A stretch of 64,000 bases of DNA from Theobroma cacao (Eukaryota; Streptophyta; Magnoliopsida; Malvales; Malvaceae), in the NCBI RefSeq assembly GCF_000208745.1, contig NC_030853.1, positions 22,589,060-22,653,059 of the forward strand, given 5' to 3'. Positions 36,601 through 49,154 of the stretch are shown one piece after another. Numbering within the stretch: position 1 is the stretch's first letter; every line of letters starts with the position of its first letter. The position numbers were made by a program, and so were the translations under genes. The notes beneath the pieces are model-generated. The model was not told where the DNA came from. It did no database searches and saw only the letters and a list, made by a program, of their open reading frames with translations.

Positions 36601-37521
36601 TAGGCATATGGTAAGCTTACCGTCTACTTGTTATTGAATGAAATTGTTAACTCCTAAGTGAAAATCTGCTTATTGCAAATGTTAGCCATTTGATGTGTTC
36701 TAATACCTTTTCTTTTACTTGATCATGTGCTTAGTAATTTAAATGCAGCTCAGGGGTAGGAATAGTGCCATTGAAGTAGATTATAATTCTTGGTTTCCAC
36801 CACTAGCATCATTGCAGTCACACCCTCAACCTGGACATTGTTATAGTCTATTTTCATCATGAATCACCATGATCCAAAAGTTTTAGCTAGTAATTATCAG
36901 GGTCTCAACTATTAACTTGGTTTTCTGAATAAGAGCTTGGAGTTGCAATGGCATGATCAGTGGTTGGAATTGGTTGTGATCTTTTACGTAGAGGCTTATG
37001 CAGTAGTGAGAGGCTGCATCATGTTAGGTTACTGAAACAAGTGTTCCTACTTCCCTGGGATATATAAGGTCTATCATGCAGGATAATCCTAACAACATTT
37101 AGAATCTCCAATGCAGGACATAAGAAATGGCACAGGGAGCATTCGTTCCCTTTCTGGCACCACTCTTTTTCCTCAGAGCATCCGATCTGCCACTACCAGA
37201 ACCCAATCTCTTCGCTCCTTCAGTACTTCAGACTCTGTCAATAGTAATGGAAGCCCTGGTAGCTTGCAAAATGGAGACTTCTCTGAGAATGGAAATAGTA
37301 TTAGCAGACCTGTACAGAACGGAAGCGATTCCCATAATGGAAGATACTCTGCCAAATTCAGTGAGGTGGACATCTATGAGAGTTCCCGTTATGATGCAAT
37401 ATTGCTAAAGGAGGACTTGAAGAATACAAACTGGCTGCATAGTATTGATGATAAATCCGATCCGGGATCCATCTTTGAGAATGGATTTGAGCCTCTGCCT
37501 GAACCTTTCGGGCCATTATAA
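33642..37521 (+). CDS. Basic Ser/Pro-rich protein (BPP / At2g40070-At3g08670 type), 578 aa
   Basis: Five exons: 33642-33840, 34204-34303, 35152-35275, 35702-36610, 37117-37521 (199+100+124+909+405 bases, 579 codons with stop). The start is ATG 33642, a second Met follows directly. The N terminus has MNRNLRESL and SDENLDLFSKNRRSLSV. Then come KHDYDWLLTPPGTPLF and a long low-complexity middle rich in Ser, Pro, Arg and Thr (repeats such as SRPSTPSSRP). The conserved block is KKSLDMAIRHMDIRNG and the C-terminal part contains ESSRYDAILLKEDLKNTNWL. This layout matches plant basic proline-rich proteins, some of which are reported to bind microtubules; the basic S/P/R region would fit filament binding. 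No membrane segment is present. Function in this species is inferred only. Confidence 0.9.
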
Positions 37522-40240
37522 CATCTAAGATGTGGGTTTTTGTTTTTCTAATTCTTCTTAATTCATATTTATTTTTTATTTTTATAATTTGTGCTCTTAT
37601 AATTATTTGGTTACTATGAAAGAATGTAATCTGACAGCTTTTACCAATGAAAATGAGGAGTGAAGAAGGCAGTAGTGTTTCTGTTAGTCATCTGTGTGCC
37701 TAACGTCTTCCTGTCTTCCAGGCTATTTGGAGCCGCACATAGCTAAAGCCAACCAAGAATCTGCTTGTTGACTTGTAAGGAAGATACCGCCATCAGGATG
37801 TCATGACTGAAAAATAATTGAATGGATTTTAAACTTAAACAAAGGAAACTGTTAACCGAAAGGGATTAGGCGGGAAGGCAAAGGCATAATCCTGGGGACA
37901 AAAGCAGGTGATTAAAATATGAGTAAAACATGCAAGCCATGTCCTGCCTAACAAGGATCAGGCAGGAAACAGAAAATGATTAAGCTAACAGGAAGCAGGT
38001 GGGAAATGTAACACAGGCTTAGTCAAAAGGGCCCTCCCATTTCATTTATTATTTATTTTATTTGGTACTATATAATAATCTACTCAACTAACAATGGTGG
38101 AGGTGGTTATACAATGAATACCGAAACTTGTTTTTACATACTTAAACCTTTGAGATTGCCATTCTCATAGCATTTTTTTTTTGGAAACAAGCATCACCTT
38201 TTCCCACCAACTGAGGGAAACTGCATTATTACACCAAAAAGGTGTAATTTGGTATGAAATTAAAGGAAAGTCTCAAGAATCCAATGCCAATTCCATATGC
38301 AATGCTGTCAAGTCTTAAGGCCATATCAACCAATTGATCAGACTTGCACTTGTCTTTGGATTTTATCCGTTACCAAACAAGCTAGAAACTTTCACTTCTG
38401 CTCAGAGTTACGTCTTCTTTTCCTTCCTGTTTCCACTATGTCATAAAATTTACAGGAAATAAGAAGGGGAAAAAAAGAAAGAAAAAAGGGTAAGTCTTCA
38501 GCTGGCGACTTTATTCGAATATAAAAAGCAAACTAAATCTAAACAGGGTATTCCTCATTATCAGATTAAGAATTAAACCCTTTCCTTTGTGATTATGATT
38601 TTTATTATTATAATTAAACGTTGTGAACAACTCCACCTTCATGTGCTTCAATAATTAAGATTCTCTCTCACATACCACTTCTCTCTTCAACCATGTGACA
38701 GATAATATAAAAGCATTCTATCTTATTCAATTGAAAAATAAATTTGAAAGGAATTCGAGCTTTGCATCTTTCTTTTCCTCTGCAGAGAAACGAAAACCCT
38801 TTGGACATTTATTTTTAGCCTGATAGAGATGCCAGCCCAGCAGAGCAGGGAGAGTTATAAATCACTTTCGCCAACTGGAAGGGCACTTTGTCTTTTTGTG
38901 ATTGTACTAAGGGTATCCAAAGCCAATCCGCCACCTAATATTGGCGAGAAATTCATGAATCAAAACCTATCAATCACTTCTCCATCAAAATGGGTGAGTA
39001 TCAATTTCTTGTTTCCAGCAGATGGCACAAAAAATAAGTTATGGGTTTGGCCCAACGGTTCATAATCATATTTTCCCCCCTCCTTAAATGAGTTGGGATT
39101 GCCCCATATCTATAGGTTTTAAAATCAAAACCCATAGTCATCAATGGTCATGGAGATTATGAGAGATACAAGGCAAAAGGAGGATCACATTTAGACCTCA
39201 TTGAATAAAACCCATCACTTAAAAAAGGGAATAAAGAAGACAATCTGTTTGATCCTTTTCATTTCCATAACATGATTAGTAGCAAAAGATTAGTGCTACT
39301 TCAAGCAAAGTATCTAAGTTAACTAAATCTTGGGAAGCTGGAAGCATTGGTGTCTTTGGAGAGGAAAAACCTGACCCACGGCTGGATTTGGAGAAGGTTC
39401 TGCACTGATTAATGCACTTGTAATTTTGAAAAAGTTACCCAACCACCCAACAGGGGAGAGGGGGCTTCACCGTGAAAAAAAACATTATGAAGAATCATCA
39501 TTACCATACCATATCTTTTCTGTCACATAATTCTCCTTGGTGGGTCTTCCTCCTCTGCCTCCCTTTTGTTGTCATCTATTCATTATTCTTCATGAACGGT
39601 CTAAAATTTACGTGGATATAAATATGAAATAAATTTAATAGTAATAAATTAGGGAAGTCAACCATGTCTCTATAATGTACTTTAAATTTTTTAAAATATT
39701 ATATACTAAAATAATAATACGTTACATATATAGAGAGAGAGTTCAATTTGACAAGTAGGAGTAAGACAAAAAAGAATTATAATAACTAGGATCAAAATCA
39801 ATTAAATCGAGAAACAGGCGGTGGTGAATCATGAATGGGCAGACCAAGAATTCGTTACCGACTTTACATCCTGAGTGAGAGAAAAAAGGCGCTTAGTAAG
39901 TCGAGTCAGTCGACCTACTCTACTCAGGGTAACGTCGTAATTATAGGGTGAACCAAAAATTCCAATTTCGTTTCTGCTTTTTCCTTTCAAATTTTGTCAA
40001 TTTGGGTTAGCTCTTGTTTCGGGGTCAAACAAGTTTCTGATTCCACCGGCTGGCTGGAATATTAAGACTTAAAAAAGGGACCAACGGGGACGTGGAATCG
40101 TCGACTTCGAGATCTGCAATTCCGAGTTTAAGGCCCGACCCGACGTTAGCTTGACGAACAAGCTGCCTCGGCTGTCGGCTTCCTCCATAAGCAAAAATCC
40201 GAAACACCAACAACATAATTAAAACCAAACTGCTTTTTTC
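37522..40240. other. Intergenic stretch between Ser/Pro-rich and receptor kinase genes
   Basis: The left part (to about 37680) is the likely 3' untranslated region of the Ser/Pro-rich gene. The remainder has short incidental frames only; that at 38829-39065 (78 codons) shows no recognisable family. Near the right end the promoter of the receptor kinase gene is expected. Confidence 0.5.
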
Positions 40241-42109
40241 CTCGACTTAAACTCCTTTTTGTTTTGGTTTCTTTTTTTAGTGTTTCTTTTTGGAGAGTGT
40301 ATTGGTGAAGAAATGCCGTTAAAGTTTAAGGAATCCAAGAATTGCCATTGCCATTGCCATTTTAGCTTCTTCTCTTCTCCGTTTATGAACCTCTTCCTTT
40401 ATGAACCTCTTCCTTTGTCTCAGCTTCTTCCTCTCCCACTCATAGCGCTCCACCTCAGTCCCAAAGGTTTGTTTCTCCTTTCTCTCTCCTCTTCTATTTT
40501 CAATGTCTTCTTCTTCTTCTTCTTCTTTTGTGTGATGAATTCTGCAAGAGACTGCCATTGGTTCTGGAAAGATTCGAACCATAGATTCAAGTCAATTCTG
40601 ATTTATTTTCCGCTCTACGTAACACTATGTTTTTTCCGTCTTTAGCTTTGCTCTGTTTTCTCTTTAGACTTTTGACTTTGGGCTTGGAGGAGGCCAGTTT
40701 TAAGGATTCAACCATCTCACCAAACTCTTTAAATGTTGTACCATCAACGTTATGTTCTTCAACTTCAAATTCGGGGAAATTAACAACTTTGGTTCTGTTT
40801 TTATTATAAAACATAGAAAAAAATTGAACAATTCGGTGCATGCTAGAATGGCAGAATTCTACTTAAATTTTGGGTTTTCAGTATGATGAATTGGCAACCA
40901 ACTTTTTGCGGTTGATAAATATATATGAATTCTAGCCGTTTGCCTACAGTAATCAAGTGGTAGTTGTAGTATTTAATTGAAAATGTAATTAGGCCAAGGG
41001 TCAAATAAAGAAAACGCCTTTGGGCAACAAAACCCTGATAAACTGCTGTCCTCTCCTTATTATCCATTCCATGGCTCCACACGCCAAAAGCTTGACTTCA
41101 TAACCTCTTATTAATTAAAAAGTAAATATCTTGTCATTGCTTTTGCCTATTTTGAGCTGCCAAGGGACTTTGACTAGCCAATGTCTTTTATCTATCTCAT
41201 CTTCTATTCTTATTTTTTCTGTGTGTTGTGGTATGCCTGTTTTCATTATTTGAAGTCTTTATTTTTGTGAACATTATATTATATTTGTTCCATTGTTCTG
41301 GTATGCACAAGTATTGACTGCTTTTGAACTATGATGGAGAGAGGATTCTTAAAGCTGAAAATGCCCTTCTTTTAAGATTTTGTATTGCTAGCTTTGCTGC
41401 ATTGCGCTCACTTTATTGAAAAAGGATTATACTTTTGAACCCATTTTGGTGATGACTTTACTTTAGTTAATAGTGATACTTATCAAGTTTTTAATTTTTG
41501 TTCCAATTGTATCATGAGACAACAAACTAAACTTCTTGGCAAATGACAGGTTCCCCATGCTATTACTATCTTTCTTTACTAATAAAAACTTTTTCAACAA
41601 ATGTCTGCTCATCTCCTTGTTTAGTGATTCATTGAAGCCACAAAAACATATCATTCCTTCTGCTTGAGAGAAGTAATTAATTTTTTCTTTCAAACTTCAA
41701 AGGAGATGATCGTGGTTAAGAATATATTGTGGAAAGAATGTCAGTTAGATGACTACGGCATCTTCCTGATTTCCAAATTTTACCCTTCCCCTCTTTCTTC
41801 TCTAATTACGCTGTTTGGGAATTTCTACCCTTTTTTCTTTAATGGAAAAAAAAAACCATTGTTACTGTTAAGAAAAGGAAAACGGAATTAATCTCTGAAC
41901 TGTTTGCTTAATGTACTATTTGCTAGGTATTGTATTTACATGTTTTGATCTGGTAGTTACTTCATTGTCTCGCCAACACCGCCTGTTACATAAGAGAGCT
42001 TTTTTCATCTCTGTTATTATTTGTGTCCCTCTTTTTTTCTCTGGTTTGAGGAAGGAAAATACCTGTTCTAAGTTGATATTGTTTTGTCAGGGGAATAAAG
42101 ATTGCTGAG
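40241..42109 (+). other. Probable untranslated leader with a 1.6-kb intron, receptor kinase gene
   Basis: A CT-rich leader-like stretch (40340-40466) ends with CCCAAAG and a GTTTGT donor-like site at 40467. A strong acceptor (TTGTTTTGTCAG, ending 42090) lies 19 bases before the start codon. A leader intron of about 1,624 bases is therefore likely, but the first exon is not certain. A (CTT)n run is at about 40504-40526. Confidence 0.5.
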
Positions 42110-44298
42110 ATGAAGCTGCCCTCCTATTTTGCTGCATTCGCCTTCCTGTTTCTGTTTTGCATTCCTGAAACAGTTGCTGACCTAAACTCAGATGAGCAAG
42201 CCCTCCTACAATTTTCTGCCACTGTCCCTCATGGGCGGAAACTTAACTGGAGTCCGGCTACCCCAGTTTGCGCTTCATGGGTTGGCATCAACTGCACGAA
42301 GGATGGATCCCGTGTGATTGCTGTCCACCTTCCTGGTGTTGGACTGTATGGTCCAATTCCAGCCAACACACTTGGAAAGCTGGATGCTCTCATGATCCTC
42401 AGCCTCCGATCCAATCGCCTCAGTGGGAACCTTCCATCTGACATACTCTCCCTTCCCTCTCTTCAATACTTATACCTTCAGCATAACAACTTTTCAGGTG
42501 ACATTCCTTCCGCTCTCCCTCCAAAGCTGGATTTTCTTGATCTCTCCTTCAACTTCTTCACAGGCAACATTCCAACCACAATTCAAAATTTAACAAACCT
42601 GACTGGTTTAAGCCTTCAGAATAACTCCCTTACAGGACTTATCCCCAATTTCAATCTTCCAAGGCTTAGGCTTTTGAATTTGAGCTACAACCATTTAAAT
42701 GGATCAGTACCTTCTTCCCTCCAGAAGTTCCCTGCTTCTTCCTTTGTAGGAAATGATATATGTGGGCCTCCACTGAACCAGTGTATTACAATCACGCCTT
42801 CGCCTTCGCCTTCGCCTTCCCCTTCCCCTTCCCCCGCTCACTTACCTCCACCAAAAGTACCAGAAAATCCAAGAGGGGGCTCCCATAAGAAATTAAGTAC
42901 AGGTGTTATAATTGCCATAGCAGTTGGGGGTTCTGCACTGGTGTTTTTCATGTTGCTTATGCTAGTGCTTTGCTGTTTAAAGAGAAAGGATGGTCAAGGT
43001 ACTCTTACATCAAAAGGTAAAGGTGGAAGGGGTGAGAAACCTAAGGAGGATTTTGGGAGTGGGGTGCAAGAGGCTGAGAAGAACAAGTTGGTTTTCTTTG
43101 AAGGTTGTTCATATAATTTTGATCTTGAGGATTTGTTGAGAGCTTCGGCTGAAGTGCTAGGAAAAGGAAGCTATGGTACAACCTATAAGGCTATCCTGGA
43201 GGAAGGAACAACAGTGGTTGTGAAGAGGTTGAAAGAAGTAGCTGCAGGGAAAAGAGAGTTTGAACAACAAATGGAAATTGTGGGAAGGCTTGGTGAGCAC
43301 CCAAATCTCGTGCCTCTTCGTGCTTATTACTATTCCAAGGATGAGAAGCTGCTGGTTTATGACTACAAAGCAGCTGGCAGTTTTTCCTCGTTATTGCATG
43401 GTACATTTTTTTGATCATGTTTTATTCCTTTTCATATTATTTTCATTATACATTACAATCATGTTTGAAGATCAATTACTAATGTAATTTATGGAATAAT
43501 TTAATACAAGTTTTAAATAACTTTAACCTCAGTACAGTAGATCAAACACAGATGTAGCTTATGCAGAAAGGAGAAATGCAGTTGTCTACTGCACAAATTT
43601 TTTATGCCCTGACTAGAATTCTGAAGTATTACCCCTTTTCACAGTCTTTTCTTTGTAATTTCATTACAGGAAGCAGGGAAAGTGGACGTGCTCTGCCAGA
43701 CTGGGATTCCAGGCTAAAGATTTCCCTGGGAGCAGCAAAGGGCATTGCCTATATCCACTCTTGTGCAGGTGGAAAATTCAGCCATGGCAACATCAAATCG
43801 TCCAATGTCCTCCTCAACCAGGACTTGCATGGCTGCATTTCTGATTTTGGATTGACTTCTTTAATGAGTTTCCCAGCTGTTCCATCTAGAAGCGCAGGAT
43901 ACCGAGCTCCTGAGGTGATTGAAACTCGAAAGTTTACTCAAAAGTCCGATGTCTACAGCTTTGGTGTACTTCTGCTAGAGATGCTGACAGGCAAATCACC
44001 AGTCCAGTTATCAGGGCATGAAGATGTGGTCGACCTTCCAAGGTGGGTCCAATCTGTTGTTAGAGAGGAATGGACTGCTGAAGTGTTTGATGTAGAGCTG
44101 ATGAAATATCAAAATGTTGAAGAAGAGCTGGTACAGATGCTTCAGATAGCAATGACTTGTGTGGCAAGGTTGCCAGACATGAGGCCTACAATGGAGGAAG
44201 TAACTAGGATGATGGAAGAAATTCGGCCATCTGATTCTGAAAACCGGCCCTCGTCAGAGGACAACAGGTCCAAGGGCTCAAATACTCAAACCCCATGA
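42110..44298 (+). CDS. LRR receptor-like kinase, subfamily III, probable pseudokinase, 639 aa
   Basis: Two exons: 42110-43400 and 43670-44298 (1291+629 bases). Signal peptide about residues 1-23, N-terminal LRR cap [12 protein letters not shown] with CASWVGINC, then about five LRRs (75-215), a paired Cys (219, 225), a Ser-Pro repeat linker (229-242) encoded by CCTTCG units, a membrane segment 265-290, and a kinase-like domain. The Gly loop is GKGSYG (351-356), Lys372 is in TVVVKRLK, and DFG is 489-491. The HRD motif is HGN (469-471), so the catalytic Asp is absent. Such proteins (e.g. the type of 'probable inactive receptor kinase At3g08680') act as plasma-membrane receptors or scaffolds without normal phosphotransfer. 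The intron at 43401-43669 sits at LLHG/SRES, a position I believe common in this family. Neighbour on the right is convergent. Confidence 0.95.
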
Positions 44299-44876
44299 TT
44301 ACTGCAGCCATGTTGCCGATGTTACAAGTTCAGATTGCATGTTGCGAGGCCTCCATCTTTGCGTTCAATCCATGTGATTCTTCTAGGATTTTAGCGTAAC
44401 AAAGATGTGTCTGCCACCTTTTTCTCCCCCATCTTGATTAATGTCAACTCTGTGGAAGATGAAAAAAAAAAAGGCCCAAACTTGTAGAAAGTGCTAGAAC
44501 AATCAGTGAAATAATCGCATCCATTCTGTATTTATAGAAAAATCAGTACTTCTCACAATTAAAGCCAAGATGTTTTGTTACAAGCCAGGCCAGGCCATTA
44601 AAGCCTCTTGGGTCAACCAACCCATCCGACATATTGCAAAATGGTGTGAATAACAGCAACAACAAAGATAACTGTTCTCCACATGATGCACCAAATATAA
44701 AATTAGTTTTTTTCCACTTGGCAGATACATTTATCAGTACAAAAACAATGTAGTCGGCCCAATTTAGGCCCATCTTTAATCTCTAGTTCATAAGTATAGT
44801 AGTATACCAGGTATATTAATAAAAAAAGAGAAAAGAATAATAAATTAAAAATGCATCTAAGCTAAGACTCCGAGCT
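44299..44876. other. Shared 3' region of convergent genes
   Basis: 578 bases between the stop codons of the receptor kinase gene (plus) and the coiled-coil gene (minus). AATAAT and AATAAA-like words occur on both strands near 44810-44850 and 44510. Both 3' untranslated regions must lie here and may overlap. No other gene is seen. Confidence 0.6.
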
Positions 44877-47800
44877 TTAAGTAGTGTTGTTAACCAGGTC
44901 AGCACCGCTAACATATTTAGCAACAAATGACATTAACCGGAATGGAGCACCAATCAGGGGAGCATCTGAGAGTGGCACAGCATTTTGTTCACTGTCAATA
45001 GGCTGGGACTCCAAATCCCGGACATCAGAATCATCCAGAGGAATCTGCACAATTTCTCCAGAGTCTTCACTATCGATTTTCCCATTGTGAATTGGAGCAG
45101 CTTCTCGGGAATCTAACTTTGGAGCCAACATAGAACCATTCTCAATCGGTTCAGGTATAGAATAAGATACACTGGCAGTTTCATCAACTTTAGCCATCGG
45201 AACACTTCCGATGGCTGAAGAAAGTCCTGCTGCCATACTTTGTCGCTCAAGCTCAACATACAACTCATTCACCTGACACAAAGTTGATCAAATTTGCAAC
45301 ATGAATAAGACTTTGTATATTGGCTTTAAAAGGAATAGTAGTAGTAAAAATTAATCAAAGTGCGCTGCAGGAAAAGGCACCTTCTCAACAAGCTCTGCAT
45401 TCTCCGTGATTAGTTTGCCAACCAGAGCACTTGCTGCTTCAATCTGAGAGTTCAGTTCCTCATTCGCAGAAGCTTGCTACATTAGATAAAACTAGTCAAC
45501 TGCATTGTTCTCTCTTCCTAAATTTCTTCAGAGACTTAAACATGGTACATTATAACCTTTAATTGCTAAGTAGACCATAAGTACTTATTTGTTCATTTGT
45601 TTGAATATATCTGAATAACTTCAATACACCAAAATTGAAACCAACTTTTGGCAGATGAAAGCTCTCACAATAGGAAACAAACATAGAGGCAAATCCAACT
45701 ATATCTCATGAATTCTCAATTATGGTGAAACTAGCAAAATTTGCTACAACCAGAAAAAGAAGAGCCAGCACCCTAGAAAAAAGGAATGCTCAAAGTGAGG
45801 TTAAAGGAAGCAAACCTTATTAACTTCATCTGATGAGGGACCAGAGGTCATGTTCCTCTCAAAATTTTGTATATTTAACTGCAGGCCAGATACATTTTCT
45901 TTGAGCTGCTGATTTTCTTGCGAAAGCTTGCTCCTGGATTCTTCCAACTCAACCACCTGCCAAGCTTTGTTTTAATTTCCAGATCAGAACAAAAAGAAAT
46001 GCACTGCAAAATTGTTGAGTTTGGTGCAGCCCAAAATTGATGATACTAAATTAAAAATCAACTTATATGAGTATTGTCAAGAAAAATAGGGAATCAATGA
46101 CACCATAGAGTCCAATAAACTGCTAGCAAAAGTAGCCTAAGTACAAGGATGAAAATGCTGTACCTGCATTTTTAGTCTCGTAATATCACGATCCAGGCTA
46201 TAAATTGCTTCTTTGGTGGAATTCTGTAAACAGAGAATATTTAAAATTAGAACAACAAACCTGATTGCTGTCATGTTTTAATGCTTCAGATGTAGATGGA
46301 AGATGAAAATGAATAAAGACTTCAATGGCAAACCAAAAAACTCCTGTTGTACAAGAATCCTGAGAAAGATCCACAAAGTTCTGAACAATCCCAAAAAGGA
46401 AACAGTCCAGAATTCAATTCAATCTCAGGTCCTTACTCCCAATAAATCACTATTTTCCCAAGAGAAAACATAAATAGTCAATGTAATTCTGAACACTCTC
46501 CAAATGAAATCATAGAAAGGGCCTTAACACAGTATAGAATCCAAGCAGATCACAGGCTCTTCCAATCTTCCAAAAAAATGCATTACTGATACACATGATA
46601 AGAGCAAAATTGACTACCTCTGTCAGAATCCAAGACTCTTTCTCTTTCTCTAGCTGTTTAATCTTGTCCTCCAAGTTTGCCTGCACAATATTATCCAACT
46701 TTTCTCAAGATCACAAGTAGGAAAGGCTATGCAATTAGACAAGCACCACAAATACATATCCCAGAAAGGATTTAAACCTGAAAAACACAGACACAAAACT
46801 CTAATCAAAACAACCAGAAAGCTATGGGGAAGCCAAATAGAAAATTTACCCCTTTCAGATCCAGAGCAGCTTTTTCCTCCAGTAACTGACTAATTTTTTT
46901 GTCCAAGCTGGCCTGCATGTTGCATGACAGTACCAAATTCATCCCAAAATTTCCCAAAATCCTTCAAATGACAATACTAAAGATACAAAGAGACAGACAG
47001 CTGTTTTATTAGTTCATATGTCATTAAAGGATATGGGCAAACATGGGGAAAACAAAATGTTGTATGATGTTGTCCTTATGTAATATCTACCAACCTAAAT
47101 TACCTTCTCTTGAAGCCAGAATTTTTTTTCAGTCTGTAATTCCACGATATTCATCTCTAAACCAGCCTGTAAATCATCTAGTTAGACATAGCAGTTTCCA
47201 ATAGATAACAGAAATAAAGAACATTCATATAAAAATCAGGAAAGTATTAGGCCTTTTGTAATAATCTATCCTGACAAATATGTGTGAGAAAATATATATC
47301 AACTTTTACTATATTGTACCAAAAAATAGAGAAAACTTTAGTATGTTACCACTTTCTGCATATGTGATTCATTTTCATATTGCAATTGTCGAATTGTCTC
47401 CTCTAAGGAAGCCTGTAAGAAGACAGAGGGTTACTTTGTGCTTCAACAAAAGAGAGAGAGAGAGAAAGAGAGAGGGAAGTTTGAACTACAACAGGAATGT
47501 TGTATGACAACTTGCAGAGAGAAAAAGGTAAAGCCATCCTTTATGCATGAAAAAGCTCACAGAATATCAGCTGTTAGCCCCTACATTACCTCTTTCCGTA
47601 GCTGTGAATCATTTCCATGCTGTAATTTCAGGATTGTCTCTTCTAAGGAAACCTGTAAGAAGAAAATGAGCCACTCATGCTTTGCAAAATAAACCAAAAC
47701 AAGGAAATGTTGTAAAATGACTAAACTAGGAAACAGATTTTTCTAAGAAAAAAAATCTGAATACAATTTCAGGAAACATTTTTCTGTTGATAACCACAAT

Positions 47801-49154
47801 TAGGTTTGTATCAAATTACCTCTTTCTTTAAGTGTGAATCAAACTCATTTCTTAACTGCTTGATTGCTTCTTCTAAGGTAGCCTGTTTAGCACTAAAGCT
47901 TAAGCTAATAAATTAAACACTATAAGAAAAGGACAGGAAATTTCATAAAAAGAGAACAGGAAAAAAGCAAACATTTTCTTGCTTAAACAAAATTTAACAA
48001 GATAATTTGCTTATTTCCTCCTGTGATAACATCAATTTAACCTCTTTCTGTACGTGTGATTCATTTTCATTTTGTAAGTGTTTGATTGTCTCTTGCAAAG
48101 TAGCCTGTAGAAATAAAATAAGTTATGCTGAGGTTAGTCGTACCAATAAAAAATCCAAGGCCAATAAATAAATGAAATATGCAGATAAAGTGCAAGTTGA
48201 TATAATATCTTGTCTATTTCCACAACCAGGTGAATCTATATTACCTCTTCCTGTACATGCGATTCATTCTCTTTTTGTAATTCTCTAATCATCTCTTCCA
48301 CAGTGTTCTGAAAAAAAGCAATATGGTTAATGCATGAACAATAAATAGTAATGGAGACAGCGAATTACATTGAAAATTCGAAAGAGAGGAGGAAAGGAAA
48401 TGACACAATAAAATACTTTAGCTCCATTTGCTCCACCTCATGTTTCTCATTTTACCATGGATTAAACATCGGGTTTTATAAAAATGCATAGCAATAGTTA
48501 CAAGTAAGTGACTAAAAGAAATCAAAATTTCACGATGAGAATGCAAAGGAATCTTGAGGATCCCTGTGATTGTAACATGGAACACAAACAATTTCCTATT
48601 ATTCTTTAGCATTACACTACCCGGTAGGACCTAATATATCTAAACATTAGAACTCCTAAAGAAATCTAAAACACTTTCAAGTTTTAAGGGAGAGTTGGGG
48701 CTATAAAACAAGTTTATCTTGTGGCCGTCTATCATGATTCGTGCATTTGCGTTATTAATGTCACAAAATAATCGACGTTCTTAAAATACAGATAAATCAA
48801 AGGATATTGTCATACATACTAAGAAAGATGAATGTCTACAAACAATTTACAACAATTCCATATACAATTTGAGCTATCATTTTTCGATTCATAATAAAGA
48901 GAAAAGGAATGGCGAATAATCAAAGGCAAAGCCATTAACCAAACTAGAATAAAATTAAGAACAATAGCGAATCAGTCACTTACGGCAAGAGCGCCATTAG
49001 GCTGATGCGTATCCAGATCCACCTCAGCATTGCCGGGGACGTCGCCGTTCTGGCAATTGCCGACATGATTATTCTGATCTACATCTTCTTCTGTGGTTTT
49101 GGTCTGCTTGTTTTTCTTCTTCTTGTTTCTCTTCTTCTTCTTCTCATCCTCCAT
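44877..49154 (-). CDS. Coiled-coil protein with repeated 21-residue exons, 455 aa
   Basis: Thirteen exons, all phase 0: 49154-48984, 48307-48245, 48104-48042, 47882-47820, 47652-47590, 47412-47350, 47166-47104, 46912-46850, 46680-46618, 46223-46164, 45956-45816, 45476-45381, 45272-44877. The N terminus is very Lys-rich (MEDEKKKKRNKKKKNKQTK), then acidic. Residues 58-225 come from eight exons of exactly 63 bases, each giving three heptads, such as ATLQETIKHLQNENESHVQK. Further coiled coil follows (VVELEESRSKLSQENQQLKE). The C terminus ends with PLIGAPFRLMSFVAKYVSGA, a conserved-looking amphipathic stretch. I do not recognise the family; a structural or tethering role is inferred from the coiled coil. 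The Lys-rich head could be a nuclear signal or nucleic-acid contact. No membrane segment is clear. The 675-base first intron could hide another exon. Confidence 0.88.
46618..48307 (-). repeat. Eight tandem 63-bp exons encoding three-heptad units
   Basis: Each exon starts after AG with GCT, GCC, GCA, GTT or AAC, and nearly all end with a GAG or AAG codon before the donor. Peptides share the pattern A-LEE-I-QLQ-ENESH-QKE. The exons nearest the 5' end are most alike; the last three (AGLEMNIVEL, ASLDKKISQL, ANLEDKIKQL) differ more in their second half. Introns between them are about 138 to 251 bases. Confidence 0.9.

Noticed and set aside
38829..39065. 78-codon plus-strand frame between two genes
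   Set aside because: No domain-like pattern; length is within chance for this region.
40319..40582. Minus-strand Lys/Glu-rich frame
   Set aside because: It is the antisense shadow of CTT-rich leader sequence of the receptor kinase gene.
43561..43669. Continuation of the second receptor kinase exon upstream to 43561
   Set aside because: This part is intron: the acceptor at 43669 restores the conserved LLHG/SRES join.
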